Of a stretch of 64,000 nucleotides of DNA, positions 1-8,170 are shown in pieces. The stretch's first letter is position 1, and every line of letters begins with the position of its first letter. Source of the stretch: Rhizobium sp. NLR16a (GTDB lineage: Bacteria; Pseudomonadota; Alphaproteobacteria; Rhizobiales; Rhizobiaceae); contig NZ_CP072867.1 in NCBI RefSeq assembly GCF_017948245.1, positions 1-64,000 on the forward strand, given 5' to 3'. Position numbers and translations under genes: made by a program. A model generated the notes under the pieces. It made no database searches, was not told where the DNA came from, and was given only the letters and a program-made list of their open reading frames with translations.

Positions 1-244
1 TGTCGTGGAAGTCGTAATCCATCTCGAAGGGCGCGGCGACGGCGGCAAAATCGGCGCTGATGGCGGAGCCCGACAGTCCCTCTTCCGAAATGAAGCTGAC
101 GCGCATGAAGAACCTGCCGGTATCGAGATCGTCGAACTGGCTGGAGTCGATGATGTTGCAGCCTTTGTCGGCCAGATAGCTCGAAATCGCCGCAACGATG
201 CCGCGCGTCGATTTGCAGGATACGGTGAGTACGAAGCTCTTCAT
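1..244 (-). CDS. purU: Formyltetrahydrofolate deformylase PurU, N-terminal part (cut by window edge)
   Basis: The reverse strand encodes MKSFVLTVSCKSTRGIVAAI and about 60 more residues before the window ends. This is the N-terminal ACT-type domain of PurU, including the CNIIDSSQF stretch typical of the family. PurU hydrolyses 10-formyltetrahydrofolate to formate and tetrahydrofolate in the cytoplasm. It follows gmaS by 89 bp on the same strand, so it probably closes the methylamine operon and releases C1 units delivered to folate by N-methylglutamate dehydrogenase. The catalytic domain is outside the window. Confidence 0.85.
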   Translation of the reverse strand, partial: MKSFVLTVSCKSTRGIVAAISSYLADKGCNIIDSSQFDDLDTGRFFMRVSFISEEGLSGSAISADFAAVAAPFEMDYDFHD

Positions 245-333
245 GCTGTCTCTTCCTTCACCCTTTCAGGTATAGAGAGTCCGGTCATGCCGAGCTGTCC
301 AACCCGGCATGGCGAAGACGTCGGTCCGGCTGC

Positions 334-1641
334 TCAGATATCGAGCGTGCTGTCGCGTTCCCACTGGGTGAAATGCGAGCAGTAGGCATTCCATTCCCGG
401 TGCTTGAGCTTGAGATAGGCGGAGGAAAACTCAGCCCCGATTGCCGCCTTCAGGCCTTCGTCGGCATCAAAGGCGCGCAGCGCATCGAGCAGGTTGAGCG
501 GCAGGCGCGGCGCGTCCTTCACCAGGTGTCCCTCGGCATACATATCGATATCATAGTGCTGGCCGGGGTCTGCCTGGCTGCGGATGCCGTCGAGGCCGGC
601 CGCGATGATGATCGCCTGTAAGAGATATGGATTGACCGCACCGTCCGGCAGGCGCAGCTCGAAGCGCCCGGGCCCCGGCACGCGCACCATGTGAGTGCGG
701 TTGTTGCCCGTCCACGTCACGGTGTTCGGCGACCATGTCGCGCCTGAGGTCGTGCGCGGCGCATTGATGCGCTTGTAGGAATTGACCGTCGGATTGGTGA
801 TGGCAGCAAGCGCCGAAGCGTGCTTCATGATGCCGCCGAGGAAGGTTTTCCCCTGCGCGGAGAGGCCGAAGGCCATTTCCTTGTCGGCGAAGGCGTTGAC
901 CCTGCCGTCGATGTCCCAGACCGAGATGTGGGCATGGCAGCCGTTTCCGGTCAGGCCCTTGAAGGGCTTCGGCATGAAGGTGGCGCGAAGACCGTGTTTT
1001 TCGGCGACCGACTTGACCATGAACTTGAAGAAGGAGTGCTTGTCCGCCGTCTTCAGGACATCGTCATATTCCCAGTTCATCTCGAACTGGCCGTTCGCAT
1101 CCTCGTGGTCGTTCTGATAGGGCTTCCAGCCGAGTTCCAGCATATAGTCGCAGATCTCGGCGATGACATCGTACCGACGCATCACGGCCTGCTGGTCGTA
1201 GCAAGGCTTCTCGGCGGTATCGAACTCGTCTGAAATCACCGAACCATCAGCAGAGATGAGAAAGAATTCGGGCTCCACGCCGGTCTTTACCCGGAGCCCC
1301 TCCTTCGCAGCTTCAGCCACCAGTCTTTTCAGCACGACACGCGGCGCCTGTTCGACAGGCTGATCGTCCATGACGCAGTCGGCGGCGAGCCATGCGACGT
1401 CTCTCTTCCAGGGCAATTGGATGACGGAGGAGGCATCGGGAACCGCAAACAGGTCCGGATGGGCCGGCGTCAGATCGAGCCAGGTCGCAAAGCCCGCGAA
1501 ACCGGCGCCATCCTTCTGCATGTCAGCAATGGCTTCCGCCGGGACCAGCTTGGCGCGTTGGCCGCCGAACAGGTCGGTGTAGCTGATCATGAAATATTTG
1601 ATGCCTTTGTCTCTCGCAAAAGCAGCAAGGTCCAGTGTCAT
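334..1641 (-). CDS. gmaS: Gamma-glutamylmethylamide synthetase (glutamine synthetase-like, GlnT type)
   Basis: A 435-residue glutamine synthetase-fold protein. The glutamate/metal site motif VEPEFFLI lies near residue 122 and the ATP/glutamate region GNGCHAHISVW near 232, followed by NSYKR and RFELRLPDGAVNPYL. The length and sequence fit the GlnT/GmaS branch rather than GlnA. GmaS ligates methylamine to glutamate with ATP, giving gamma-glutamylmethylamide. In rhizobia it is often labelled glutamine synthetase III (glnT). The methylamine function is inferred from the adjacent mgsABC and mgdABCD genes. It is fourth in the leftward run mgsA-mgsB-mgsC-gmaS. Genuine glutamine synthetase activity cannot be excluded. 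Confidence 0.85.
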   Translation of the reverse strand: MTLDLAAFARDKGIKYFMISYTDLFGGQRAKLVPAEAIADMQKDGAGFAGFATWLDLTPAHPDLFAVPDASSVIQLPWKRDVAWLAADCVMDDQPVEQAPRVVLKRLVAEAAKEGLRVKTGVEPEFFLISADGSVISDEFDTAEKPCYDQQAVMRRYDVIAEICDYMLELGWKPYQNDHEDANGQFEMNWEYDDVLKTADKHSFFKFMVKSVAEKHGLRATFMPKPFKGLTGNGCHAHISVWDIDGRVNAFADKEMAFGLSAQGKTFLGGIMKHASALAAITNPTVNSYKRINAPRTTSGATWSPNTVTWTGNNRTHMVRVPGPGRFELRLPDGAVNPYLLQAIIIAAGLDGIRSQADPGQHYDIDMYAEGHLVKDAPRLPLNLLDALRAFDADEGLKAAIGAEFSSAYLKLKHREWNAYCSHFTQWERDSTLDI

Positions 1642-1721
1642 TCTCGTTCCCCTTTGGATTTCTTCGAGACACTTTGGTTATGGAGATGAGACGGCCGGGA
1701 CTTTGGCCCGGCCGGTAGAAA

Positions 1722-3050
1722 TCAGAAGCCTCCCTTGCCGGGAATCCAGTTGGTGCCGGCGAGCGGCACCTGCGCCATGGCCGATGCCTCGATCGTCAGC
1801 GCGACGAGGTCTTCCGGCTCGAGATTGTGCAGGTGGTTCTTGCCGCAGGCGCGCGCGATCGTCTGGGCCTCGAGCGTCATGACCTTGAGGTAGTTGGCGA
1901 GACGGCGGCCGGCCGCAACCGGGTCCAGGCGTTTTGCGAGCTCCGGGTCCTGGGTGGTGATGCCGGCCGGATCCTTGCCTTCGTGCCAATCGTCATAGGC
2001 TCCGGCCGTGGTGCCGAGCTTCTGATATTCCTCTTCCCAGCGCGGATCATTGTCGCCGATGGCGACGAGCGCCGCCGTGCCGATCGCGACCGCATCGGCG
2101 CCGAGCGCCAGCGCCTTCGCCACGTCGGCGCCCGAGCGGATGCCGCCTGATATGATGAGCTGCACCTTTCGGTGCATGCCGAGATCCTGCAGCGCCTGCA
2201 CGGCCGGGCGAATGCAGGCGAGCGTCGGCATGCCGACATTCTCGATGAAGACGTCCTGCGTCGCCGCCGTGCCGCCCTGCATGCCGTCGAGCACGACGAC
2301 ATCGGCGCCGGCCTTCACGGCAAGAGCGGTGTCGTAATAGGGACGCGCGCCGCCGACCTTGACGTAGATCGGCTTTTCCCAATCGGTGATCTCACGCAGC
2401 TCCATGATCTTGATTTCCAGATCATCGGGGCCGGTCCAGTCCGGATGGCGGCAGGCCGAGCGCTGATCGATGCCCTTCGGCAGGTTGCGCATATTGGCGA
2501 CGCGGTCGGAGATCTTCTGGCCGAGGAGCATGCCGCCGCCGCCGGGTTTGGCGCCCTGGCCGACCACGACTTCGATCGCGTCGGCACGGCGCAGGTCCTT
2601 CGGGTTCATACCGTAGCGCGAGGGCAGATATTGGTAGACCAGCGTCTGCGAATGGCCGCGCTCTTCATCGGTCATGCCGCCGTCGCCCGTCGTGGTCGAC
2701 GTGCCCGCGATCGTCGCACCCCGACCGAGCGCCTCCTTGGCGTTGCCGGACAGCGCACCGAAGCTCATGCCGGCGATGGTGATCGGCGTCTTCAGCGTGA
2801 TCGGGTTCTTGGCGAAACGCGAGCCGAGCACCACAGTCGTGTCGCACTTCTCGCGGTAACCCTCGAGCGGGTAGCGCGAGATTGAGGCGCCGAGAAACAG
2901 CAGGTCGTCGAAATGCGGAACCTTGCGCTTGGTGCCGGCGCCGCGGATGTCATAGATGCCGGTCGCCGCCGCGCGGCGGATTTCGGCAAGTGTGTAGTCG
3001 TCGAAAGTCGCGGACTTGCGTGGCGGGGTATAGGGGTTGTGATAGCTCAT
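1722..3050 (-). CDS. mgsC: N-methylglutamate synthase subunit C (glutamate synthase FMN domain, GlxD)
   Basis: A 442-residue protein corresponding to the FMN-binding synthase domain of glutamate synthase. Visible signatures are SFGALSGNAKEALGRGA near residue 94, GQGAKPGGGGML near 164 and the phosphate-binding ISGGIRSGADVAKALALGAD near 300. It transfers the amine group of gamma-glutamylmethylamide to 2-oxoglutarate within the MgsABC complex, giving N-methylglutamate. It follows mgsB by 14 bp and precedes gmaS. The same family is annotated glxD in Sinorhizobium. The role rests on the complete pathway around it. Confidence 0.88.
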   Translation of the reverse strand: MSYHNPYTPPRKSATFDDYTLAEIRRAAATGIYDIRGAGTKRKVPHFDDLLFLGASISRYPLEGYREKCDTTVVLGSRFAKNPITLKTPITIAGMSFGALSGNAKEALGRGATIAGTSTTTGDGGMTDEERGHSQTLVYQYLPSRYGMNPKDLRRADAIEVVVGQGAKPGGGGMLLGQKISDRVANMRNLPKGIDQRSACRHPDWTGPDDLEIKIMELREITDWEKPIYVKVGGARPYYDTALAVKAGADVVVLDGMQGGTAATQDVFIENVGMPTLACIRPAVQALQDLGMHRKVQLIISGGIRSGADVAKALALGADAVAIGTAALVAIGDNDPRWEEEYQKLGTTAGAYDDWHEGKDPAGITTQDPELAKRLDPVAAGRRLANYLKVMTLEAQTIARACGKNHLHNLEPEDLVALTIEASAMAQVPLAGTNWIPGKGGF

Positions 3051-3064
3051 GAGTGTCCCTCGCC

Positions 3065-3751
3065 TCAGTATGCGTCGGCGTTGTCGATGTTGAAATTGTA
3101 GAGCTTGCGGGCCGATCCGTAGCGCTTGAACTCTTCGGGTCTGACGTCCGTCACCCCCGCCTTGTCGAGGAGTTCGGCAAGCTTCTCCAGATGCTCCGGC
3201 CGCATCTCTTTCTCGATACAGTCGGAGCCGAGGCTCTTGACCTCGCCGCGGACGAACAGCTTGGCTTCGTAGAGCGAATCACCGAGCGCATCGCCGGCGT
3301 CGCCTAGCACGACGAGATGGCCGGACTGGCCCATGAAGGCCGACATGTGGCCGATGCTGCCATGAACGACGATGTCGATGCCCTTCATCGAAATGCCACA
3401 GCGCGACGCGGCATTGCCCTTGATGACCAGCAGGCCACCCCGGCCGGTCGCGCCAGCATATTGGCTGGCGTCGCCCTCGATGACGACGGTGCCGGACATC
3501 ATGTTTTCGGCAACACCCGGACCGGCCGAGCCATGAACCGTCACCTTGCCGCCGTCATTCATGCCGGCGCAGTAATAGCCGACCGATCCCCTGACAGCGA
3601 CCGTCACTGGGCTGTCGATGCCGACGGCGACGGCATGGCTGCCGCGCGGGTTGATGACCTCGAACTCAGTGTCGTTGGCGCCTTTGGAAAGAGCGTGCAG
3701 CGCGCTGTTCAGTTCGCGAAGAGGGGTGCTGGAAAGATCGAATGTGGGCAT
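3065..3751 (-). CDS. mgsB: N-methylglutamate synthase subunit B (GlxC)
   Basis: A 228-residue protein made of repeating Gly-rich turns (for example MNDGGKVTVHGSAGPGVAEN and GATGRGGLLVIKGNAASRCG). This matches the right-handed beta-helix that forms the C-terminal domain of the large subunit of glutamate synthase. In N-methylglutamate synthase this domain is a separate subunit with a structural role between the amidotransferase and FMN parts. It sits 14 bp before mgsC and about 70 bp after mgsA. In conventional glutamate synthase the domain is fused to the others, so the split genes support the Mgs assignment. Confidence 0.88.
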   Translation of the reverse strand: MPTFDLSSTPLRELNSALHALSKGANDTEFEVINPRGSHAVAVGIDSPVTVAVRGSVGYYCAGMNDGGKVTVHGSAGPGVAENMMSGTVVIEGDASQYAGATGRGGLLVIKGNAASRCGISMKGIDIVVHGSIGHMSAFMGQSGHLVVLGDAGDALGDSLYEAKLFVRGEVKSLGSDCIEKEMRPEHLEKLAELLDKAGVTDVRPEEFKRYGSARKLYNFNIDNADAY

Positions 3752-3820
3752 TGATTCCTCGTTGGAAGCCTCGTTTGTCCGGGAGGCGGTCTGCGCCGCC
3801 TCTTGGCTTTCAGGCGCCCC

Positions 3821-4726
3821 TCAGGCGGCCTTGTCGTGATCCCAGAAGTAGACAGTTGCCGGCTCCGGCTCCCAGACACGGGCATTCTCGATGCCGGGAA
3901 GATTGACCAGCGCGCGGTATTCCGAACCGAAGGCGACGTACTGGTCGGTCTCGGCCATGACGGCGGGCTTGCAGGCGATGGGGTCGCGCACCACGCCGAA
4001 GCCGGACTTGGTGCCGACGACGAAGGTGAAGAAGCCATCGAGATCGTCAAGCGCGCCGGTCAGCGCCTGGCCGAGATCCTTGCCCTTGGCCATTTCGGCC
4101 GTCAGATAGGCGGCGGCGACTTCGGAATCGTTCTGCGTCTCGAAGGTCATGCCTTCGCGCACCAGTTCGCGGCGCAGATTGTTGTGGTTGGACAGCGAAC
4201 CGTTGTGCACCAGGCACTGGTCGGCGCCGGTCGAGAACGGGTGGGCGCCGAGCGTGGTGACGGCGGATTCGGTCGCCATGCGGGTATGGCCGATGCCGTG
4301 GGTTCCGCTCATCGCGCGGACGCCGAAGCGCGCCACGACGTCCTTGGGAAGGCCGATTTCCTTATAGATCTCGACGCTTTCGCCCGAGCCCATGAGGCGG
4401 ACTGCCGGGCGGATCCGTTCGAGCGCCTCGCGCACCTCTGCAAGCTTGGAAGCATCGAGCTCGATGACCGCATGCGTGCTTTTGATCCACACATGGGCCT
4501 TGATGCCGGCTTTCTCCAGGTCGCCGGCGAGGCCTTCGAAGTCCGCCCCTGGATTGCTGGACTGGACGGTGATCTTTGCCTTGCCCGCTGCGGAGCCGCC
4601 ATAGATCGCGATTCCGGCCGAGTCCGGGCCGCGATCGGTCATGGTGATCAGCATATCCGAGAGCAGATTCCCGAGCTGGGGTTCAAGGCTCTTGTCCTTG
4701 AGGAACAGTCCTACAATGCCGCACAT
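3821..4726 (-). CDS. mgsA: N-methylglutamate synthase subunit A (class II glutamine amidotransferase, GlxB)
   Basis: A 301-residue class II amidotransferase that begins MCGIVGLF. Cys2 is the expected N-terminal nucleophile after methionine removal. MTDRGPDSAGIAIYGG near residue 30, GTHGIGHTRMATES near 140 and DQCLVHNGSLSNHNNLRREL follow. The subunit releases the amine from gamma-glutamylmethylamide for MgsC. It is first in the leftward run mgsA-mgsB-mgsC-gmaS-purU. The 89 bp between it and the cupin regulator gene should hold the promoter. PurF-type phosphoribosyltransferase sequence is absent, so it is not a purine enzyme. Confidence 0.88.
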   Translation of the reverse strand: MCGIVGLFLKDKSLEPQLGNLLSDMLITMTDRGPDSAGIAIYGGSAAGKAKITVQSSNPGADFEGLAGDLEKAGIKAHVWIKSTHAVIELDASKLAEVREALERIRPAVRLMGSGESVEIYKEIGLPKDVVARFGVRAMSGTHGIGHTRMATESAVTTLGAHPFSTGADQCLVHNGSLSNHNNLRRELVREGMTFETQNDSEVAAAYLTAEMAKGKDLGQALTGALDDLDGFFTFVVGTKSGFGVVRDPIACKPAVMAETDQYVAFGSEYRALVNLPGIENARVWEPEPATVYFWDHDKAA

Positions 4727-4815
4727 GGCGCGTGCCTCCGTTCATGTTGAGAAAGGAGTAGCAGGTCTCTATCGGGACATCAACTGGGAAGAATAAAGTT
4801 TTCCTCTAAGGCAAT

Positions 4816-5550
4816 TCAGCTCCGCGAGCTCTGCTGGGGATAACTGATGATCGACAGGTATTTGCTCGGCAGTTTCACCAACTGTTCCGGCCCATGCGGC
4901 GCATCGGCGTCGAAGAACAGGCTGTCGCCCGGCTGCATCTGGAAAAGCTGGTCGCCGTGGCGGTAGACCACCTCGCCTTCGAGCATATAGAGAAACTCCA
5001 TGCCCTCGTGCTGGAAGGTCGGGAAGATGTCGGAATCGGCCGTCAGCGTGATCAGATAGGGCTCGACGATGACCCCGCTGGTATTGTTGTCGATATGGCC
5101 GAGCAGATTATATTGGTGGCCGGCGCGGGTGCCGCGCCGTTCGAGTTCGACGCCCTGCCCCGCCTTGACGAAGACGGCATTGCGCGGCTCCTCGAAGCGG
5201 CGGAAAAAGGCGGTCAGCGGCACGCCGAGCGCCCGCGACAACGATTGCAGCGTCGTCAGCGACGGCGAGATATTGCCGTTCTCGATCTTCGACAGCATGC
5301 CGAGCGAAATGCCGGTCGCGGCCGCGAGATCGGTGACGGTGATGCCGAGTTTCTTGCGGTAGGCGCGCACCTCATGGCCGATTGCCATTTCGAGGTTGTT
5401 TTCCTTCGGTTCCCGAACGGCGTGCGGGTCCTGGGAAAAGGCAGCACGGCCGCCATGCGGCTGTTCCGGCTGCTCCGCCGCTTCTCGCTTGGATTTCATG
5501 GATTTTCCCCTGCCGCCTGCGCTTTTGTTCGGATGCAATCCTATCGTCAT
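4816..5550 (-). CDS. XRE-family regulator with C-terminal cupin sensor domain
   Basis: A 244-residue regulator. A helix-turn-helix (LGITVTDLAAATGISLGMLSKIENG) lies at about residues 71-95, and a cupin sensor follows with FQHEGMEFLYMLEGEV and MQPGDSLFFDADAPHGPEQ near residue 200. This architecture is common for regulators of amine and amino-acid catabolism that sense a small metabolite through the cupin. It sits between mgsA and glxA on the same strand, so it probably controls the methylamine genes; that is inference. A start 17 codons downstream (5499) is also possible, since both candidates have purine-rich upstream sequence. Confidence 0.85.
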   Translation of the reverse strand: MTIGLHPNKSAGGRGKSMKSKREAAEQPEQPHGGRAAFSQDPHAVREPKENNLEMAIGHEVRAYRKKLGITVTDLAAATGISLGMLSKIENGNISPSLTTLQSLSRALGVPLTAFFRRFEEPRNAVFVKAGQGVELERRGTRAGHQYNLLGHIDNNTSGVIVEPYLITLTADSDIFPTFQHEGMEFLYMLEGEVVYRHGDQLFQMQPGDSLFFDADAPHGPEQLVKLPSKYLSIISYPQQSSRS

Positions 5551-5578
5551 AGTGAAATTTCCTCAACCGTGAAGAAAA

Positions 5579-6544
5579 CTATTCCCGCCGCGCCTCACGC
5601 GGAGTGACGCCGTAGGCGCTACGGAACATCCGGGAAAAATGGCTGAGGCTGGAAAAGCCGGTGGCAACCGCGATCTCCGAGACGGAAAGCGGGCTCTGCT
5701 TCAGCAGGCGATGGGCATGCTGCAGCCTGATCCTGTGGTATTGATCGAGGAAGCTGGTGCCGAGGTGGGCCGCAAACAGCCGGTCGAGATGGCGGGTGGT
5801 GACGCCGGCGATCCGCGCCATGGCGGCACGCTCGAGCGGCATCTCGATCGTCTCCTCCATTCGTTCGAGAACGCTGAGCAAGCCGGGGTGGTGGACACCG
5901 TAGCGCTCGGCAAGCGACGCACGCTGTGGTGCTGCCGGCTCGTTGACCTCCGTGTGAAGATACCAGTCGCTGACGCGACGGGCGAAATCCGGGCCCATGC
6001 GCTCGGCGATCAGCACATGCATCATGTCAAGTGGAGCGATGCCGCCGCCGCAGGTAATCCTGTTGCCGTCGATCACGAAGCGTGCCTGGCGCGGCGTGAG
6101 ATCCGGAAAGGCTTCGAGAAGGGCTGCCGCATGCTCCCAATGGATGGTGAAGTCGCGGCCGCCGAGCAGTCCGGCGGCGGCCATTAGATAGGGACCGCCC
6201 GAGATGCCGCCGATCCTCACACCTTCGCGCGACAGCTGCCGCAAACAGGCAAGCACGCCGGGATATCGCCAGTCGCGCGGCGAACCGCCGGCGCAGACGA
6301 AGGCCGTTCCGAGCCCCGAGCCTCTGACGGGCAGAGGTTCGGCGGGTACGCTGATGCCGGAGGAAGAGAGTGCCGATGCGCCATCCGGCGAGAAGATCTG
6401 TAGCCGATAGATCTCGCGGCCCGCCAGCAAATTTGCCGCCCGCAACGGCTCCGTTGCCGAGGCATAGGACATCAGCGCAAATCCAGGAACCAGGATGAAG
6501 CCGATCGTCTGAACATTTCTGCTATCAAGTGAGGACATGTCCAT
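5579..6544 (-). CDS. glxA: GlxA-type AraC-family activator with DJ-1/PfpI-like N-terminal domain
   Basis: A 321-residue protein. The first 180 residues form a DJ-1/PfpI (GATase1-like) domain (IGFILVPGFALMSYASATEPLR; GGISGGPYLMAAAGLL), and the C-terminal 100 residues form an AraC-type double HTH (ARIAGVTTRHLDRLFAAHLG; VSEIAVATGFSSLSHFSRMF). This is the GlxA family, whose members activate quaternary-amine and methylamine genes in rhizobia and pseudomonads. It is divergent from mgdA with only 80 bp between the start codons, so it is well placed to control that promoter. The ligand cannot be read from the sequence. Confidence 0.85.
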   Translation of the reverse strand: MDMSSLDSRNVQTIGFILVPGFALMSYASATEPLRAANLLAGREIYRLQIFSPDGASALSSSGISVPAEPLPVRGSGLGTAFVCAGGSPRDWRYPGVLACLRQLSREGVRIGGISGGPYLMAAAGLLGGRDFTIHWEHAAALLEAFPDLTPRQARFVIDGNRITCGGGIAPLDMMHVLIAERMGPDFARRVSDWYLHTEVNEPAAPQRASLAERYGVHHPGLLSVLERMEETIEMPLERAAMARIAGVTTRHLDRLFAAHLGTSFLDQYHRIRLQHAHRLLKQSPLSVSEIAVATGFSSLSHFSRMFRSAYGVTPREARRE

Positions 6545-6624
6545 TTCTTAGCGATTCATGTCCCTATTGTGCAAGTCTGCCCGCTTCTTTCTGGCATCAT
6601 GCTTCCGTTCTTTCCGGGTGACCC

Positions 6625-7875
6625 ATGCGCTATTCCGCTCTTTCGATTTTTTTGAACGGCCTTCGCGGCAACAAAGGCTGGGCGCCCGCCTGGCGCGATC
6701 CGGCGCCGAAGCCGCATTACGACGTCGTCATCGTCGGCGGCGGCGGTCACGGCCTTGCCACCGCCTATTATCTCGCCAAGGAGTTCGGCATCACCAATGT
6801 CGCCGTGCTCGAAAAGGGCTATCTCGGCTCCGGCAATATCGGCAGGAACACCACGATCATCCGGTCGAACTACCTGTTGCCGGGCAACAATCCCTTCTAC
6901 GAACTGTCGATGAAGCTCTGGGAAGGACTGGAGCAAGACTTCAACTTCAACGCCATGGTCTCGCAGCGCGGCGTACTGAACCTCTTCCATTCCGACGCGC
7001 AGCGCGACGCCTATACGCGCCGCGGCAACGCCATGCGGCTGCACGGCGTCGATGCCGAGCTGCTCGACCGGCAGGCGGTGCGCAAGAAGCTTCCGTTCCT
7101 CGATTTCGACAATGCCCGTTTCCCCGTCATGGGTGGTCTATACCAGCCGCGCGGCGGCACGGTGCGCCACGACGCGGTCGCCTGGGGTTATGCCCGCGGC
7201 GCAGACAACCGCGGCGTCGACATCATCACCCAATGCGAAGTCACCGGCATCCGCACCGAAAACGGGAAGGTGACCGGTGTCGAGACCAGCAGGGGCTTCA
7301 TCGGCTGCGGCAAGCTGGCGCTGGCGGCGGCCGGCAATTCCACCGTCGTCGCCGATATGGCCGGCTTTCGCCTGCCGATCGAAAGCCATGTGCTGCAGGC
7401 CTTCGTCTCCGAAGGGCTGAAACCTTTCATCGACCATGTCGTCACCTTCGGGGCCGGGCATTTCTATGTGTCCCAGTCCGACAAGGGCGGGTTGGTCTTC
7501 GGCGGCGATATCGACGGCTACAATTCCTATGCGCAGCGCGGCAATCTCGCGACCGTCGAGCATGTGGCCGAAGCCGGGATCGCGATGATCCCGTCGCTGT
7601 CGCGCCTGCGCTACCTGCGCTCCTGGGGCGGGGTGATGGACATGAGCATGGACGGCTCGCCGATCATCGACCGTACCCATATCGACAATCTCTATCTCAA
7701 CGCCGGCTGGTGTTACGGCGGCTTCAAGGCCACGCCCGCCTCCGGCTTCTGTTACGCCCATCTGATTGCCCGCAACACGCCGCACCAGACGGCGCGCGCC
7801 TTCCGGCTCGACCGCTTCGCGCGCGGCTACCCTATCGACGAAAAGGGCGTCGGCGCCCAGCCCAACCTGCATTGA
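6625..7875 (+). CDS. mgdA: N-methylglutamate dehydrogenase subunit A (sarcosine oxidase beta-like)
   Basis: A 416-residue FAD-dependent amine oxidoreductase resembling the beta subunit of heterotetrameric sarcosine oxidase (SoxB). The dinucleotide-binding motif DVVIVGGGGHGLATAYYLAK is at about residues 33-52; GSGNIGRNTTIIRSNY, where the FAD attaches in the family, is near 70; and GWCYGGFKATPASG is near 370. With MgdB-D it oxidises the N-methyl group of N-methylglutamate and passes the C1 unit to tetrahydrofolate. It opens the rightward operon mgdABCD. True sarcosine oxidase is the alternative; the adjacent mgs and gmaS genes argue against it. Confidence 0.87.
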   Translation: MRYSALSIFLNGLRGNKGWAPAWRDPAPKPHYDVVIVGGGGHGLATAYYLAKEFGITNVAVLEKGYLGSGNIGRNTTIIRSNYLLPGNNPFYELSMKLWEGLEQDFNFNAMVSQRGVLNLFHSDAQRDAYTRRGNAMRLHGVDAELLDRQAVRKKLPFLDFDNARFPVMGGLYQPRGGTVRHDAVAWGYARGADNRGVDIITQCEVTGIRTENGKVTGVETSRGFIGCGKLALAAAGNSTVVADMAGFRLPIESHVLQAFVSEGLKPFIDHVVTFGAGHFYVSQSDKGGLVFGGDIDGYNSYAQRGNLATVEHVAEAGIAMIPSLSRLRYLRSWGGVMDMSMDGSPIIDRTHIDNLYLNAGWCYGGFKATPASGFCYAHLIARNTPHQTARAFRLDRFARGYPIDEKGVGAQPNLH

Positions 7876-7888
7876 GGACATTTAGACG

Positions 7889-8170
7889 ATGGCAAGCCTG
7901 ATTTCATGTCCTCATTGCGGCGTCCGGCCCAAGGAGGAATTCTCGATCCGCGGCGATGCGAACCTTGTCCGGCCGGCGCCGGATGCCGGCGCAGATGTCT
8001 GGTACGACTATGTCTATCTGCGTGACAATCCGAAGGGCCGGCATAGCGAATATTGGCACCATTCCTCCGGATGCCGCCGCTGGCTGATCGTCGAGCGCGA
8101 TACCGTCACCCATAAGGTCCACGGCGTCAGGGATGCCGCCCTTGCCAAGCTCGGCGGAGAACCGGCATGA
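7889..8170 (+). CDS. mgdB: N-methylglutamate dehydrogenase subunit B (SoxD-like, zinc-binding)
   Basis: A 93-residue protein of the sarcosine oxidase delta-subunit family. A CPHCG motif at residues 6-10 and a later histidine/cysteine set (EYWHHSSGCRRW) provide the zinc ligands typical of the family. The subunit is structural within the four-part dehydrogenase. It lies 13 bp after mgdA and overlaps mgdC by 4 bp (ATGA), which implies translational coupling and fixed stoichiometry. Confidence 0.87.
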   Translation: MASLISCPHCGVRPKEEFSIRGDANLVRPAPDAGADVWYDYVYLRDNPKGRHSEYWHHSSGCRRWLIVERDTVTHKVHGVRDAALAKLGGEPA